Source: Nocardia brasiliensis NBRC 14402 (GTDB taxonomy: Bacteria > Actinomycetota > Actinomycetes > Mycobacteriales > Mycobacteriaceae). Taken from it: 64,000 nt of DNA. Both the position numbers and the translations under genes were made by a program. The notes below the pieces were generated by a model. It was not told the origin of the DNA. It made no database searches and worked only from the letters and a program-made list of their open reading frames with translations. The DNA lies in NCBI RefSeq assembly GCF_000308475.2, contig NZ_BAFT02000098.1, positions 171,193 to 235,192 of the forward strand, written 5' to 3'. Every line of letters begins with the position of its first letter. The first letter of the stretch is position 1. Positions 1 through 7,779 of this stretch are shown piece after piece.

Positions 1-403
1 GGGTGACCAGCCCGATCGCGGTCACCGACGCGACCGCGAAGAAGCCCGCGTACGCGATGCCTGCCACCACCCGGGAGACGAGCAGCACCTCGTACCCGCC
101 CAGCAGGCCCACCGCGATGCTCGCGGCGAACACGCCCTGGGTCACCACCAGCGCGGTGCGCCGCGGCCACCGCAGACTCAGCACCGCGAACGGCGGGCCG
201 CCGCACACGACGCCCAGCGCGAACGCGGTGATGAGCAACCCCGCCGCGGACAGCGACACGTCCAGGTCGAGGGCCGCTTCCGGCAGCACCCCGGCCAGCA
301 GGAACTCCGCGGTCCCCATCGCGAACAGGCTGAAACCCAGTAGATAGACGCCCAGCGGCAGCCGGTCGGTCCGGCCGTCGGTGAGCTGTACGGTGGCGCT
401 CAT
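1..403 (-). CDS. MFS drug exporter, N-terminal part only (cut by window edge)
   Basis: The reading frame is open from an ATG at 403 to the window edge, giving about 134 residues. The N-terminus reads MSATVQLTDGRTDRLPLG and is followed by hydrophobic helices containing FAMGTAEFLLAGVLP, a pattern seen in Cmx/CmrA-type chloramphenicol and drug exporters of the major facilitator superfamily (inner membrane, proton-driven). A GAGGGA ribosome-binding site lies just upstream of the ATG. The gene is divergent from the XRE-cupin regulator at 561, and the 157-bp gap holds a strong palindrome, so local control by that regulator is likely. The substrate cannot be told from this fragment. Confidence 0.8.
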   Translation of the reverse strand, partial: MSATVQLTDGRTDRLPLGVYLLGFSLFAMGTAEFLLAGVLPEAALDLDVSLSAAGLLITAFALGVVCGGPPFAVLSLRWPRRTALVVTQGVFAASIAVGLLGGYEVLLVSRVVAGIAYAGFFAVASVTAIGLVT

Positions 404-504
404 CGCCGGACTCCCTCGATATGCGCGTCCCGCGCGAATAGCGTTGCCGTATCCGTTGTTCGGTTCATGTCGGATCACCTCCGAGCCGAGCATCGGTCTC
501 ACTG

Positions 505-538
505 CCCGGTATCGGCAAAGGATGTTGCCGATACCGGG
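505..538. promoter_or_regulatory. Perfect 14-bp inverted repeat, probable operator of the XRE-cupin regulator
   Basis: The arms CCCGGTATCGGCAA (505-518) and TTGCCGATACCGGG (525-538) are exact reverse complements around a 6-base centre. The site lies between divergent start codons at 403 and 561 and ends 22 bases before the regulator's ATG, which suits autoregulation plus control of the exporter. Binding is inferred from position and symmetry. Confidence 0.65.
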
Positions 539-560
539 ACGGATTGGTTTACTCGGCCCC

Positions 561-1148
561 ATGGATGATCAACCGAGCGTCGGCGCCGTAATCGAGCAGA
601 TCGCGCCGCGCCTACGCCGGGCGCGGGAACGGCAGGGCTTCAGCCTGGCCGACCTGGCCCGCGCCACCGGCCTGTCCACCAGCACGCTCTCGCGGCTGGA
701 ATCCGGCCAGCGCAAACCCAGCCTCGAACTGATCGTCCCGGTGACCGTCGCACTCGGCGTCCCGCTCGACGAGATCGTCGTGACGCCGCGCGTCGTCGAT
801 CCCCGCGTCCCGCAGCAACCCACCCAGCGCGACGGCCGGGTGCTCGTCCCGCTGTCGCGGCACCAGGCCGAACCGCGCGCCTACAAGATGATCATCCCCG
901 CCGACGATCACGACCCATACCTGCGCACGCACGACGGATACGAGTGGCTCTACGTGCTGCACGGCCGGCTCCGGGTCCGCCTCGCCGAGCACGACTTCCG
1001 CATGGGCCCAGGCGAAGCCGCCGAATTCGACTGCCAGATCCCGCACTGGTTCGGCTCCACCGGCACCGGCGCCGTCGAAATCCTCAGTCTCTTCGGCAAA
1101 CACGGCGAGCGTATCCACACGCGCGCCCGAACCCCCGGCCGCAATTAG
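561..1148 (+). CDS. XRE-family transcriptional regulator with C-terminal cupin domain
   Basis: This 195-residue protein has an N-terminal helix-turn-helix at about residues 15-70 (LADLARATGLSTSTLSRLESG, a classic XRE recognition unit) and a C-terminal cupin barrel at about 115-185 (YEWLYVLHGRLRV and GEAAEFDCQIPHWF). Such proteins bind DNA as dimers and may sense a small ligand or metal through the cupin. The start at 561 is chosen because upstream in-frame sequence does not look protein-like and would run through the palindrome. No clear Shine-Dalgarno site is seen, so the message may be nearly leaderless. The stop overlaps the convergent LysR gene by 4 bases. Confidence 0.88.
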   Translation: MDDQPSVGAVIEQIAPRLRRARERQGFSLADLARATGLSTSTLSRLESGQRKPSLELIVPVTVALGVPLDEIVVTPRVVDPRVPQQPTQRDGRVLVPLSRHQAEPRAYKMIIPADDHDPYLRTHDGYEWLYVLHGRLRVRLAEHDFRMGPGEAAEFDCQIPHWFGSTGTGAVEILSLFGKHGERIHTRARTPGRN

Positions 1149-2029
1149 TCGCTCGGGCGCCGCCACCACGCCAGGAACTGCGCGAGCGCCGGAGTGTCGG
1201 CGTCGCCAATCCACGCCAGCCGGATGGAGATCTGCGGCGGATTCGCGCCGAACGGGATGACGCAGATGTTCTCGTGCGCGATCCGAGTGGCCCGTTTCCG
1301 GTCGAGCACGCTGATTCCGGTGCCGGTGGACACCGAATCGAGGACCTGTTCGGCGTCGGATTCCTCCGCGACCAGATTGGGTGCGCGATCGCCCCAGATG
1401 TGCGTGACGAGTTCGTCATAGAATTCCGGCCCGGTATGCCGGGACCAGAGCACGATCGGCTCATCGATGATGTCCGCGTTTTCCACGGTGGCGCGTCCGG
1501 CCAGCGGATGGTCGCGCGAGACGACCACCGCGGCCTCCTGCATCCCGATCAGATGCGTGTGGATTCGCGGATGCGCGATATTTCCGCGCACGAATGCGAC
1601 GTCGATCTCACCCGACTCGAGCAGGTCCAGATTCCAGGAAGTCCAGCCGGTAATCGTGGACACCGTGATATCGGGAAACTCTTTGCGAAATGCCCTGATG
1701 CGCTGGGAAATATCGCTGTCGGAGCCCGAACGGGTGAACGCGACCTTCAGCTCACCGGTGGTGCCGGAGGCGCGCGCCCGCACACCACGTTCCAACTCGG
1801 CGGCCGCGTCGAGCAGTTGCTGCGCGCCTGCCTGTAACGCGACACCCGCCGGGGTCAGCACGAAGGAGCGGCCGTTGCGCGTCAAAAGCTCCACCCCCAA
1901 CTCCCGCTCCAGCGCCTTGACCTGCTGTGACAGCGCGGGCTGGGTGATGTGCAACGCGTCGGCCGCCCGCCCGAAATGCCGATGCTCGGCGACTGCCAGA
2001 AAGTAACGAACCCGGCGCAGATCGTCCAC
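1145..2029 (-). CDS. LysR-family transcriptional regulator
   Basis: With a GTG start at 2029 the product is 294 residues, the usual LysR length. The N-terminus holds the winged helix-turn-helix (FGRAADALHITQPALSQQVK, then LERELGVELLTRNGR) and the rest is a periplasmic-binding-like effector domain. The frame stays open further upstream, but that part runs into the intergenic region and is not protein-like. The gene is divergent from the ThDP-enzyme operon starting at 2160, and a T-N11-A palindrome lies in the gap. It is therefore the obvious candidate regulator of that operon; the inducer is unknown. Confidence 0.88.
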   Translation of the reverse strand: MDDLRRVRYFLAVAEHRHFGRAADALHITQPALSQQVKALERELGVELLTRNGRSFVLTPAGVALQAGAQQLLDAAAELERGVRARASGTTGELKVAFTRSGSDSDISQRIRAFRKEFPDITVSTITGWTSWNLDLLESGEIDVAFVRGNIAHPRIHTHLIGMQEAAVVVSRDHPLAGRATVENADIIDEPIVLWSRHTGPEFYDELVTHIWGDRAPNLVAEESDAEQVLDSVSTGTGISVLDRKRATRIAHENICVIPFGANPPQISIRLAWIGDADTPALAQFLAWWRRPSD

Positions 2030-2046
2030 GCGGGTCAGCCTAGCCA

Positions 2047-2063
2047 GATAAGGAGACCTTATC
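2047..2063. promoter_or_regulatory. LysR-type box (perfect 7-bp inverted repeat)
   Basis: GATAAGG (2047-2053) and CCTTATC (2057-2063) form an exact inverted repeat with a 3-base spacer and fit the T-N11-A rule of LysR sites (T2049, A2061). It sits 17 bases upstream of the LysR start and about 100 bases upstream of the divergent operon, in a local AT-rich pocket. Confidence 0.6.
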
Positions 2064-2159
2064 AATCGGAAGTAAAAACGTATTGGACCGGCCGGTCTCC
2101 GTGGCCCAAGACTGTAGCTACCGATCAGTCCACGCCCGCTACCGCGAAAAGGTGTTCCG

Positions 2160-3887
2160 ATGCCTACGACAGTCGCCACCGCCATAGCCGAGAGTCTGCG
2201 CGCCAGGGGAATAGCCGAATTCTTCGGGCAGAGCCTGCCCTCGCTGCTGGTTTTGGCCGCCGAGGATCTCGGCATCCGTCAGATCGTCTATCGCACCGAG
2301 AACGCGGGGGGCACGATGGCCGACGGTTTCGCTCGGGTATCGCGACATTGCTCGGTGGTCGTGGCGCAGAACGGTCCCGCCGCAACGCTTCTCGTGCCGC
2401 CGCTGACCGAGGCCGCCAAGGTATCCATTCCGGTGGTCGCGTTCATCCAGGATGTACCGAGTCCGATTCGCAACAAAAATGCGTTTCAGGAAATTGATCA
2501 CCAAAGTCTGTTCTCCGGGTGCGCCAAGTGGTTCGACCGGCTCGACGATCCGGATCGGGTGCACGAATACCTCGACGCGGCCTTCCGCGCGGCGACCAGC
2601 GGCCGGCCCGGGCCCGCCGTCCTGATGCTGCCCAAGGACATCCTCGATCAGCCCGCTCCCCCGGTGCCGACGAGCCACTACCCGGGACCGCCCGAGTTCC
2701 CCCTCGACCGGATCCGCCCGCCCGCGGACGCCGTGCGCGGCGCGGCCGAACTGCTGGCCCGGGCCCGGCGCCCGCTCGTGGTCGCCGGCGGCGGCACGAT
2801 CGCCTCCGATGCGAGTGCGGCGCTGGCCCGGTTGAGCGAGCTGGCCTCGCTGCCCGTCGCGACCACGCCGATGGGCAAGGGCGCCCTCCCGGACACCGCC
2901 GATCTGAGCGTCGGCGTGATCGGCAATTACATGGGCCCACACGGGGTTTCGCACGGGATGCGGGACTGGATCGCCGGTGTCGACGTGGTGCTGTTCGCGG
3001 GGTCGCGCACCAACGAGAACGGCACCGACGGCTGGACCCTGTTCCCGGACGACGCCACGTTCATCCACCTCGATATCGATCCGGCCGAGATCGGCCGCAA
3101 CTATCCGTCACTGCGTCTGGTCGGCGACGTGCGCGCGGGACTGGACGATCTCACCGCGGCGCTGCGCGAGCTCGATCTGAGCGAACGGAGCGCGAGCCGC
3201 GCCGCGGTCACCGCGCAGATCGCCCGGTCACGGGCCGCGTTCGAGACCACGACCGCCGCCGTGCGCACCGCGACCAGCGAGCCGCTGCGCCCGGAACGCA
3301 TCGCGGACGAGATCAGCGCGCTGCTGCCGGACGACGCCATCGTGGTCGCCGACGCCAGCTACTCCTCCATCTGGGTGGCCAACTACATCCGCGCCACCAC
3401 GCACAGCCAGCGCTTCCTGCTGCCGCGCGGCATGGCCGGGCTGGGCTGGGGGTTGCCGCTGGCGCTCGGCGCCAAGGCCGCGCGGCCGTCCGCGCCCGTG
3501 CTGTGCGTGGTCGGCGACGGCGGCTTCGCGCACTGCTGGTCCGAGCTGGAGACCGCGGTGCGGGAGAACCTCGATGTCGTGGTCGTGGTGCTGAACAACG
3601 CCATCCTCGGCTTCCAGAAGCACGCCGAGATCGTCCAGTTCGGCAGGCCGACCTCGGCCGTCGAACTGGGTCATGTCGATCACGCCCAAATCGCGACCGC
3701 GTGCGGCGCACGCGGTCAAACCATCCACAACGACGTGGAACTGCGCGAGGCCCTGTCCAAGGCGATCGTCGATCCGACGACCACCGTTCTGGACGTCTAC
3801 ACCGATCCCGACGCCTACCCACCCATCACGGGCTGGGATACCGCCCAGGCGTTGACGACTCACCTCGCGCATCAACAGTCCCACTGA
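2160..3887 (+). CDS. Thiamine-diphosphate-dependent enzyme, acetolactate-synthase-like
   Basis: This 575-residue protein has the three-domain layout of the acetolactate synthase/benzoylformate decarboxylase superfamily. Visible signatures are the cofactor-activating glutamate (E47 in YRTENAGG), a central Rossmann-like domain (ARRPLVVAGGGTI), and the ThDP/Mg motif GDGGF starting at residue 452 with its closing N479-N480. Family members decarboxylate a 2-oxo acid and transfer or release the activated aldehyde. A housekeeping ilvB is unlikely: no regulatory ilvN or ilvC follows, and the gene heads an operon with an alpha-oxoamine synthase, exporter, aminotransferase and dehydrogenase. The exact substrates are not predictable. 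An AAAAGG ribosome-binding site precedes the ATG. Confidence 0.85.
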   Translation: MPTTVATAIAESLRARGIAEFFGQSLPSLLVLAAEDLGIRQIVYRTENAGGTMADGFARVSRHCSVVVAQNGPAATLLVPPLTEAAKVSIPVVAFIQDVPSPIRNKNAFQEIDHQSLFSGCAKWFDRLDDPDRVHEYLDAAFRAATSGRPGPAVLMLPKDILDQPAPPVPTSHYPGPPEFPLDRIRPPADAVRGAAELLARARRPLVVAGGGTIASDASAALARLSELASLPVATTPMGKGALPDTADLSVGVIGNYMGPHGVSHGMRDWIAGVDVVLFAGSRTNENGTDGWTLFPDDATFIHLDIDPAEIGRNYPSLRLVGDVRAGLDDLTAALRELDLSERSASRAAVTAQIARSRAAFETTTAAVRTATSEPLRPERIADEISALLPDDAIVVADASYSSIWVANYIRATTHSQRFLLPRGMAGLGWGLPLALGAKAARPSAPVLCVVGDGGFAHCWSELETAVRENLDVVVVVLNNAILGFQKHAEIVQFGRPTSAVELGHVDHAQIATACGARGQTIHNDVELREALSKAIVDPTTTVLDVYTDPDAYPPITGWDTAQALTTHLAHQQSH

Positions 3888-3923
3888 AGAAAACGCAACA
3901 CCTTCGAGACAACGGAGATTCCC

Positions 3924-5186
3924 ATGGCTTTCGACTACACAGCCCATTTCGAGAGAAAGATCGACGACATCCGGTCCTCGGGCCAGTACCGGACCTTTGT
4001 GGAAATCGAACGCCTGGCCGGGCGGTTTCCCCAAGCGGTGCACCATCATCGGGACGGCCTGCGCGAGATCACGGTGTGGTGCAGCAACGATCACCTCGGC
4101 ATGGGTCAGTTCCCGAAGGTCGTCGAGGCCATGCACCGCTCGATCAATCGCTCCGGTGTCGCGGCGGGCGGATCGCGCAACATCTCCGGCAACAACCACA
4201 CCCACATCCTGCTGGAACGGGAAGTGGCGCAACTCCATCGGAAAGAAGCCGGCCTGACGTTCATCACCGGGTACGCGGTGAACGATGCCGTGCTCGGGGT
4301 GCTCGGCAAGCACCTGCCCGGGGTGATCTTCTTCTCCGACGAGCAGAACCACGCGTCGATGATTCTCGGCATGCGGGCCTCGCGGGCCGAGCGGCAGATC
4401 TTCCGGCACAACGATGCGGCCCATCTCGACGAGCTGCTCGCCGCCGCCGATCCGGACCGGCCCAAGGTGGTCGCGTTCGAATCCATCTACTCGATGGACG
4501 GCGATATCGCGCCGATGCCCGAATTATGTGCCGTGGCAAAGAAACACGGCGCGCTGGTGTACGTCGACGAGGCGCATTCGGTCGGCATGTACGGTCCCGA
4601 GGGGCTCGGCATGGCGGCGCAGATGGGCTGTGCGGACCAGGTCGATCTGCTGATGGGCACCTTCGCCAAGGGCTACGGCACGCTCGGCGGCTACCTGACC
4701 GGTCCGGCGGCGATCCTCGACGCGGTGCGCAGTTTCGCGCCCGCGTTCATCTTCACCCTCGCCATGCCGCCCGCCCTCGCGGCCGCCGCGCTGGCCAGCG
4801 TGCGGCACCTGCGCGAGTCGGACAACGAGCGCATCCTGCTGTACCACCGCGCCCAGCTGCTGCAGGGCCTGCTGATGGACGCCCAGATTCCGTTGGTGTC
4901 CACCGAAAGTCACATCGTTCCCGTTCTCGTAGGCGATCCGCACAAATGCAAACAACTGGCCGACATCCTGCTCGAAGAACACCACCAATACGCGCAACCG
5001 ATCAACTTCCCGTCGGTCGCGCGCGGCACCGAACGCCTGCGGATCAACCCCTCACCGGTGCACAGCCCCGCCGCGGTACACAAGTTCGCCGAGATCATAG
5101 ATTCCGTCTGGTCGCAGCTGAACCTGCCCCGCCGCCCCGCCCGACCGGTCGCCGCCCTCGACACCCTGGAGAAGGTCTCGGTATGA
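3924..5186 (+). CDS. 5-aminolevulinate synthase-like alpha-oxoamine synthase (PLP)
   Basis: This 420-residue fold-type I PLP enzyme is close to HemA-type 5-aminolevulinate synthases. It shows the glycine-site NDHLGMGQFPKV, the GSGG-like AAGGSRNISGN, the VYVDEAHSVGMYG aspartate motif, the PLP lysine K249 in GTFAKGYGTLGG, and the TERLRINPSP C-terminal motif. Such enzymes condense an amino acid, usually glycine, with an acyl-CoA, usually succinyl-CoA, with loss of CO2. Most actinomycetes make heme from glutamyl-tRNA, so an ALA synthase inside a transporter-containing operon points to a special metabolite. In manumycin-type pathways such a protein supplies the C5N ring. The last 4 bases overlap the next gene (ATGA). 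Confidence 0.88.
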   Translation: MAFDYTAHFERKIDDIRSSGQYRTFVEIERLAGRFPQAVHHHRDGLREITVWCSNDHLGMGQFPKVVEAMHRSINRSGVAAGGSRNISGNNHTHILLEREVAQLHRKEAGLTFITGYAVNDAVLGVLGKHLPGVIFFSDEQNHASMILGMRASRAERQIFRHNDAAHLDELLAAADPDRPKVVAFESIYSMDGDIAPMPELCAVAKKHGALVYVDEAHSVGMYGPEGLGMAAQMGCADQVDLLMGTFAKGYGTLGGYLTGPAAILDAVRSFAPAFIFTLAMPPALAAAALASVRHLRESDNERILLYHRAQLLQGLLMDAQIPLVSTESHIVPVLVGDPHKCKQLADILLEEHHQYAQPINFPSVARGTERLRINPSPVHSPAAVHKFAEIIDSVWSQLNLPRRPARPVAALDTLEKVSV

Positions 5187-6418
5187 CCGTCGAGGCGCGG
5201 CCCACCCGACTCCGGAACCTGCATCCGGTGGCGGACGCTGAGCCCACAACGCCGTGGGCTCAGCACGTCCTCCTCTATGCGGCGTTCTTCCTGATGGGCG
5301 CGGAGATGTATCTGGTCGCACCGATGCTGCCGGATATCGCCGAGTCGCTGCACGCCTCGGTGGCCGCCACGGCCACCATCGTGACCGCCTACGTGCTCGT
5401 CTACGCCGTTGCCGGGCCGCCGTTCGGCATCCTCGCCGACCGCTATCCGCGGCGCTGGTCGATCCTGCTCGGCTCGCTGGTGTTCATGCTCGGCAATCTG
5501 GCCTGCGCCGTGGCGGGCTCGCTGACCATGCTGGTCGCGGGCCGCGGCATCACCGGCCTCGGCGCCGCGATCGCCGCGCCCGCGATCTGGGCCTACCTCG
5601 CCGAACGTACGCCGCAGCATCAGCGCGGGCGGGTGATCTCGCTCGGTGCGAGCGTCTATTCGCTCGGGCAGGTCCTGGGCGTCCCGCTCGGCGCGGCGCT
5701 CGCCGCGCTCACCAGCTGGCGGTGGCCGTTCCTGGCCGTCGGCCTACTGATGATCGTGACGTCGGCGGTGCTGTACGTCCGGCTCGAGCACGTGCCGGTC
5801 ACCGGGCGGTCGCGCGGTTTCCGCGCGCTGCTCGCGCCCTGGCGCCAGCCCCGAATCAGCTTGGGGCTCATCGCCACTCTCTTCCTGCAAGCCGCCAGGC
5901 TCGGCGCCTACACCTTCGTGGGGGTGATCTACGCGCAGCGCTTCGGCTTCGGCCTCAGCGCGCTCGGCCTGGTCGGTCTGCTCGTCGGCGCCGGATCGCT
6001 GGTCGGATCACTCAGTGCCGGAACGATTCTCGACCGGCTGCACCGGCGCGGGGTCAGCGGAGTGTGGGTTTCCGTATTCGCCGCGGTGGCGTTCATCCCC
6101 TGTGCCGTGGTCGCGTTGACCAACAACCAGGTGATCGTCGCGCTGGTCGCCTTGACCCTCTGGTGCGTTTTCGGCGGGGCCTTCTACTCCAGCCAGCAGG
6201 CTTACCTGTCCTCCGCCGACCCGACCCAGCGCGCCTCCGTCGTCGCCTGGAACAACTCGATGATGAACGCGGGCATCGCCATCGGCACCACCCTGCTGGG
6301 CGCCCTCACGGTCGGCGGCGCGGTCTTCGCCGCGTGTACCGCGGTGCTCGGCCTCATCGCGGCCGTGGTGTCGGCCGCCCTGCTCGCACTCCTTCGAAAG
6401 GAACGTCAGCCAGCATGA
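5183..6418 (+). CDS. MFS exporter of the biosynthetic-type operon
   Basis: This 411-residue protein has twelve predicted hydrophobic helices and the MFS motif-A variant GILADRYPRRWSILLG between helices 2 and 3. It resembles the proton-antiport sugar/drug exporters of the DHA1 group. It starts inside the stop of the ALA-synthase-like gene and its own stop overlaps the aminotransferase start (both ATGA), so translation is coupled throughout. A transporter embedded between biosynthetic enzymes suggests the product, or a toxic intermediate, leaves the cell. Uptake cannot be excluded from sequence alone. Confidence 0.88.
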   Translation: MTVEARPTRLRNLHPVADAEPTTPWAQHVLLYAAFFLMGAEMYLVAPMLPDIAESLHASVAATATIVTAYVLVYAVAGPPFGILADRYPRRWSILLGSLVFMLGNLACAVAGSLTMLVAGRGITGLGAAIAAPAIWAYLAERTPQHQRGRVISLGASVYSLGQVLGVPLGAALAALTSWRWPFLAVGLLMIVTSAVLYVRLEHVPVTGRSRGFRALLAPWRQPRISLGLIATLFLQAARLGAYTFVGVIYAQRFGFGLSALGLVGLLVGAGSLVGSLSAGTILDRLHRRGVSGVWVSVFAAVAFIPCAVVALTNNQVIVALVALTLWCVFGGAFYSSQQAYLSSADPTQRASVVAWNNSMMNAGIAIGTTLLGALTVGGAVFAACTAVLGLIAAVVSAALLALLRKERQPA

Positions 6419-7704
6419 TTCCCGCCTCCGCCGCGGTGGCCCCGAACCGGGCCGCCCTCCCCGTTGCCGCGTGGGCCCTGGGCCCCTACATCTACGACGC
6501 CGACGGCAAGGACTATCTCGACGGCTCCTCCGGGGTGCTGAACGTCAATGTCGGGCATGCCCACCCCACCGTGCTGCGCGCCGTCGAAAACCAGCTCCAG
6601 CAACTGACTTTCGTGCATCGCACGCAGTTCCGCAACGAGCCCGCCCGCCAGCTCACCGAGCGGCTGCTCGCCATCGCGCCCGCGGGCACCGCCGCCATCG
6701 AGTACAGCAACTCCGGCTCCGAGGCCAACGAGTGCGCACTGCGGCTGGCCTTCGCCTGCCAGCATCGGCGCGGCGATACCCAGCGCACCGTGATCCTGTC
6801 CGAAGAGCCCAGCTACCACGGGATGACAGCGGCCGCACTGTCCATCACCGGCAGCCCGAACAAGCGCGACGCCTCGGTCGAGGCCCTGCTCGGCACCCCG
6901 AGCCCGAACCGAGTGCTGGTGCGTCCCAAGCCCGGACGGCGCCGGGCGACCCACGAGGAGTGGGCGCAGGCCATTCTCAATGTCGGGCCGTCGAAGGTCG
7001 CGGCCATCGTCATCGAACCGCTCGGCGGCGCCTCCTCCGGCGCGGCCCCGATCGACGTGGAGACGATGCACTGGCTGCGCCGGGAGACGCAGAACAACGG
7101 CATCGTGCTCATCGCGGACGAGGTGATGTCCGGCTTCGGGCGCACCGGAAAGTGGTGGGCCTGCGACCATGCCAATATCGCCCCCGACATCCTCACCTCG
7201 GGCAAGGGCGTCACCGGCGGCTACACCAGCCTGGCGGTGACCATGGTCTCCAGCACCGTGACCACCGCGATCGCCGAACCGCTCGGCCCGATCGCGCTGG
7301 GCCACACCATGTCCGCGAATCCGCTCGCCTGCGCGGCGGCCAACGCGGTGCTCAGCGTGCTCGAAGACGAGTCGCTGCTGGACAATGCCGCCGAGGTCGG
7401 CGCGCTGCTCGGCGCCGAGCTGACCAAGCTGTGCGGGCACTACCCGGAGTTGCTCTCCGACCAATCGGGCATCGGCCTGATGCGTGCGCTGCATGTCCGG
7501 CCCGGGCAATCGGTGGACACCAACAAGCGAATAGTGGCCGCCGCCAAGGAGAACGGGCTCGTCCTGTGCTCGGCGGGCATCGGCGAGACGACCGACTCGG
7601 TGCTCGTCGCGCCGCCGTTGAACAGTTCCCCGGGAATCATCGAAGAACTGGTGGAGCGTCTGGACAAGACGTTGGCCGCGGTGGCAGACGAGCGTCGCCA
7701 CTGA
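6415..7704 (+). CDS. Class III (omega-type) aminotransferase
   Basis: This 429-residue PLP aminotransferase belongs to the ornithine/GABA aminotransferase class. It carries YIYDADGKDYLDGSSG, NSGSEANECALRLAF, the aspartate motif LIADEVMSGFGRTG and the PLP lysine K264 in TSGKGVTGGY. The family moves amino groups to or from a terminal amine or a 2-oxo acid, typically with pyruvate or 2-oxoglutarate as partner. Together with the ALA-synthase-like protein and the following aldehyde dehydrogenase it could act on an amino ketone or an omega-amino acid, but the substrate is inferred only from neighbours. Its start overlaps the MFS stop. Confidence 0.88.
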   Translation: MIPASAAVAPNRAALPVAAWALGPYIYDADGKDYLDGSSGVLNVNVGHAHPTVLRAVENQLQQLTFVHRTQFRNEPARQLTERLLAIAPAGTAAIEYSNSGSEANECALRLAFACQHRRGDTQRTVILSEEPSYHGMTAAALSITGSPNKRDASVEALLGTPSPNRVLVRPKPGRRRATHEEWAQAILNVGPSKVAAIVIEPLGGASSGAAPIDVETMHWLRRETQNNGIVLIADEVMSGFGRTGKWWACDHANIAPDILTSGKGVTGGYTSLAVTMVSSTVTTAIAEPLGPIALGHTMSANPLACAAANAVLSVLEDESLLDNAAEVGALLGAELTKLCGHYPELLSDQSGIGLMRALHVRPGQSVDTNKRIVAAAKENGLVLCSAGIGETTDSVLVAPPLNSSPGIIEELVERLDKTLAAVADERRH

Positions 7705-7709
7705 TATCC

Positions 7710-7750
7710 GGTATCCGAAACCGGTTGTCGATCAGCCGGTTTCGGGTACC
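7710..7750. other. Hairpin between aminotransferase and aldehyde dehydrogenase genes
   Basis: GGTATCCGAAACCGG (7710-7724) pairs with CCGGTTTCGGGTACC (7736-7750), with one mismatch (a G-U pair in RNA) and an 11-base loop. It lies wholly within the 75-bp gap inside the operon. There is no T tract, so it may be a partial terminator, an RNA-stability element or an operator. Confidence 0.5.
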
Positions 7751-7779
7751 GCACCACTGAGAACGAGGAGTACCCGACT

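Noticed and set aside
2160..3887. Housekeeping acetolactate synthase ilvB
   Set aside because: No ilvN or ilvC follows, and the gene is locked in an operon with unrelated enzymes and a LysR regulator.
2519..6418. Very long plus-strand open frame (about 1299 codons) spanning parts of three genes
   Set aside because: Up to about 5180 it is Arg/Ala/Pro-rich and non-protein-like, a typical shadow of high-GC coding sequence. Only the last part, from 5183, is a real MFS protein.
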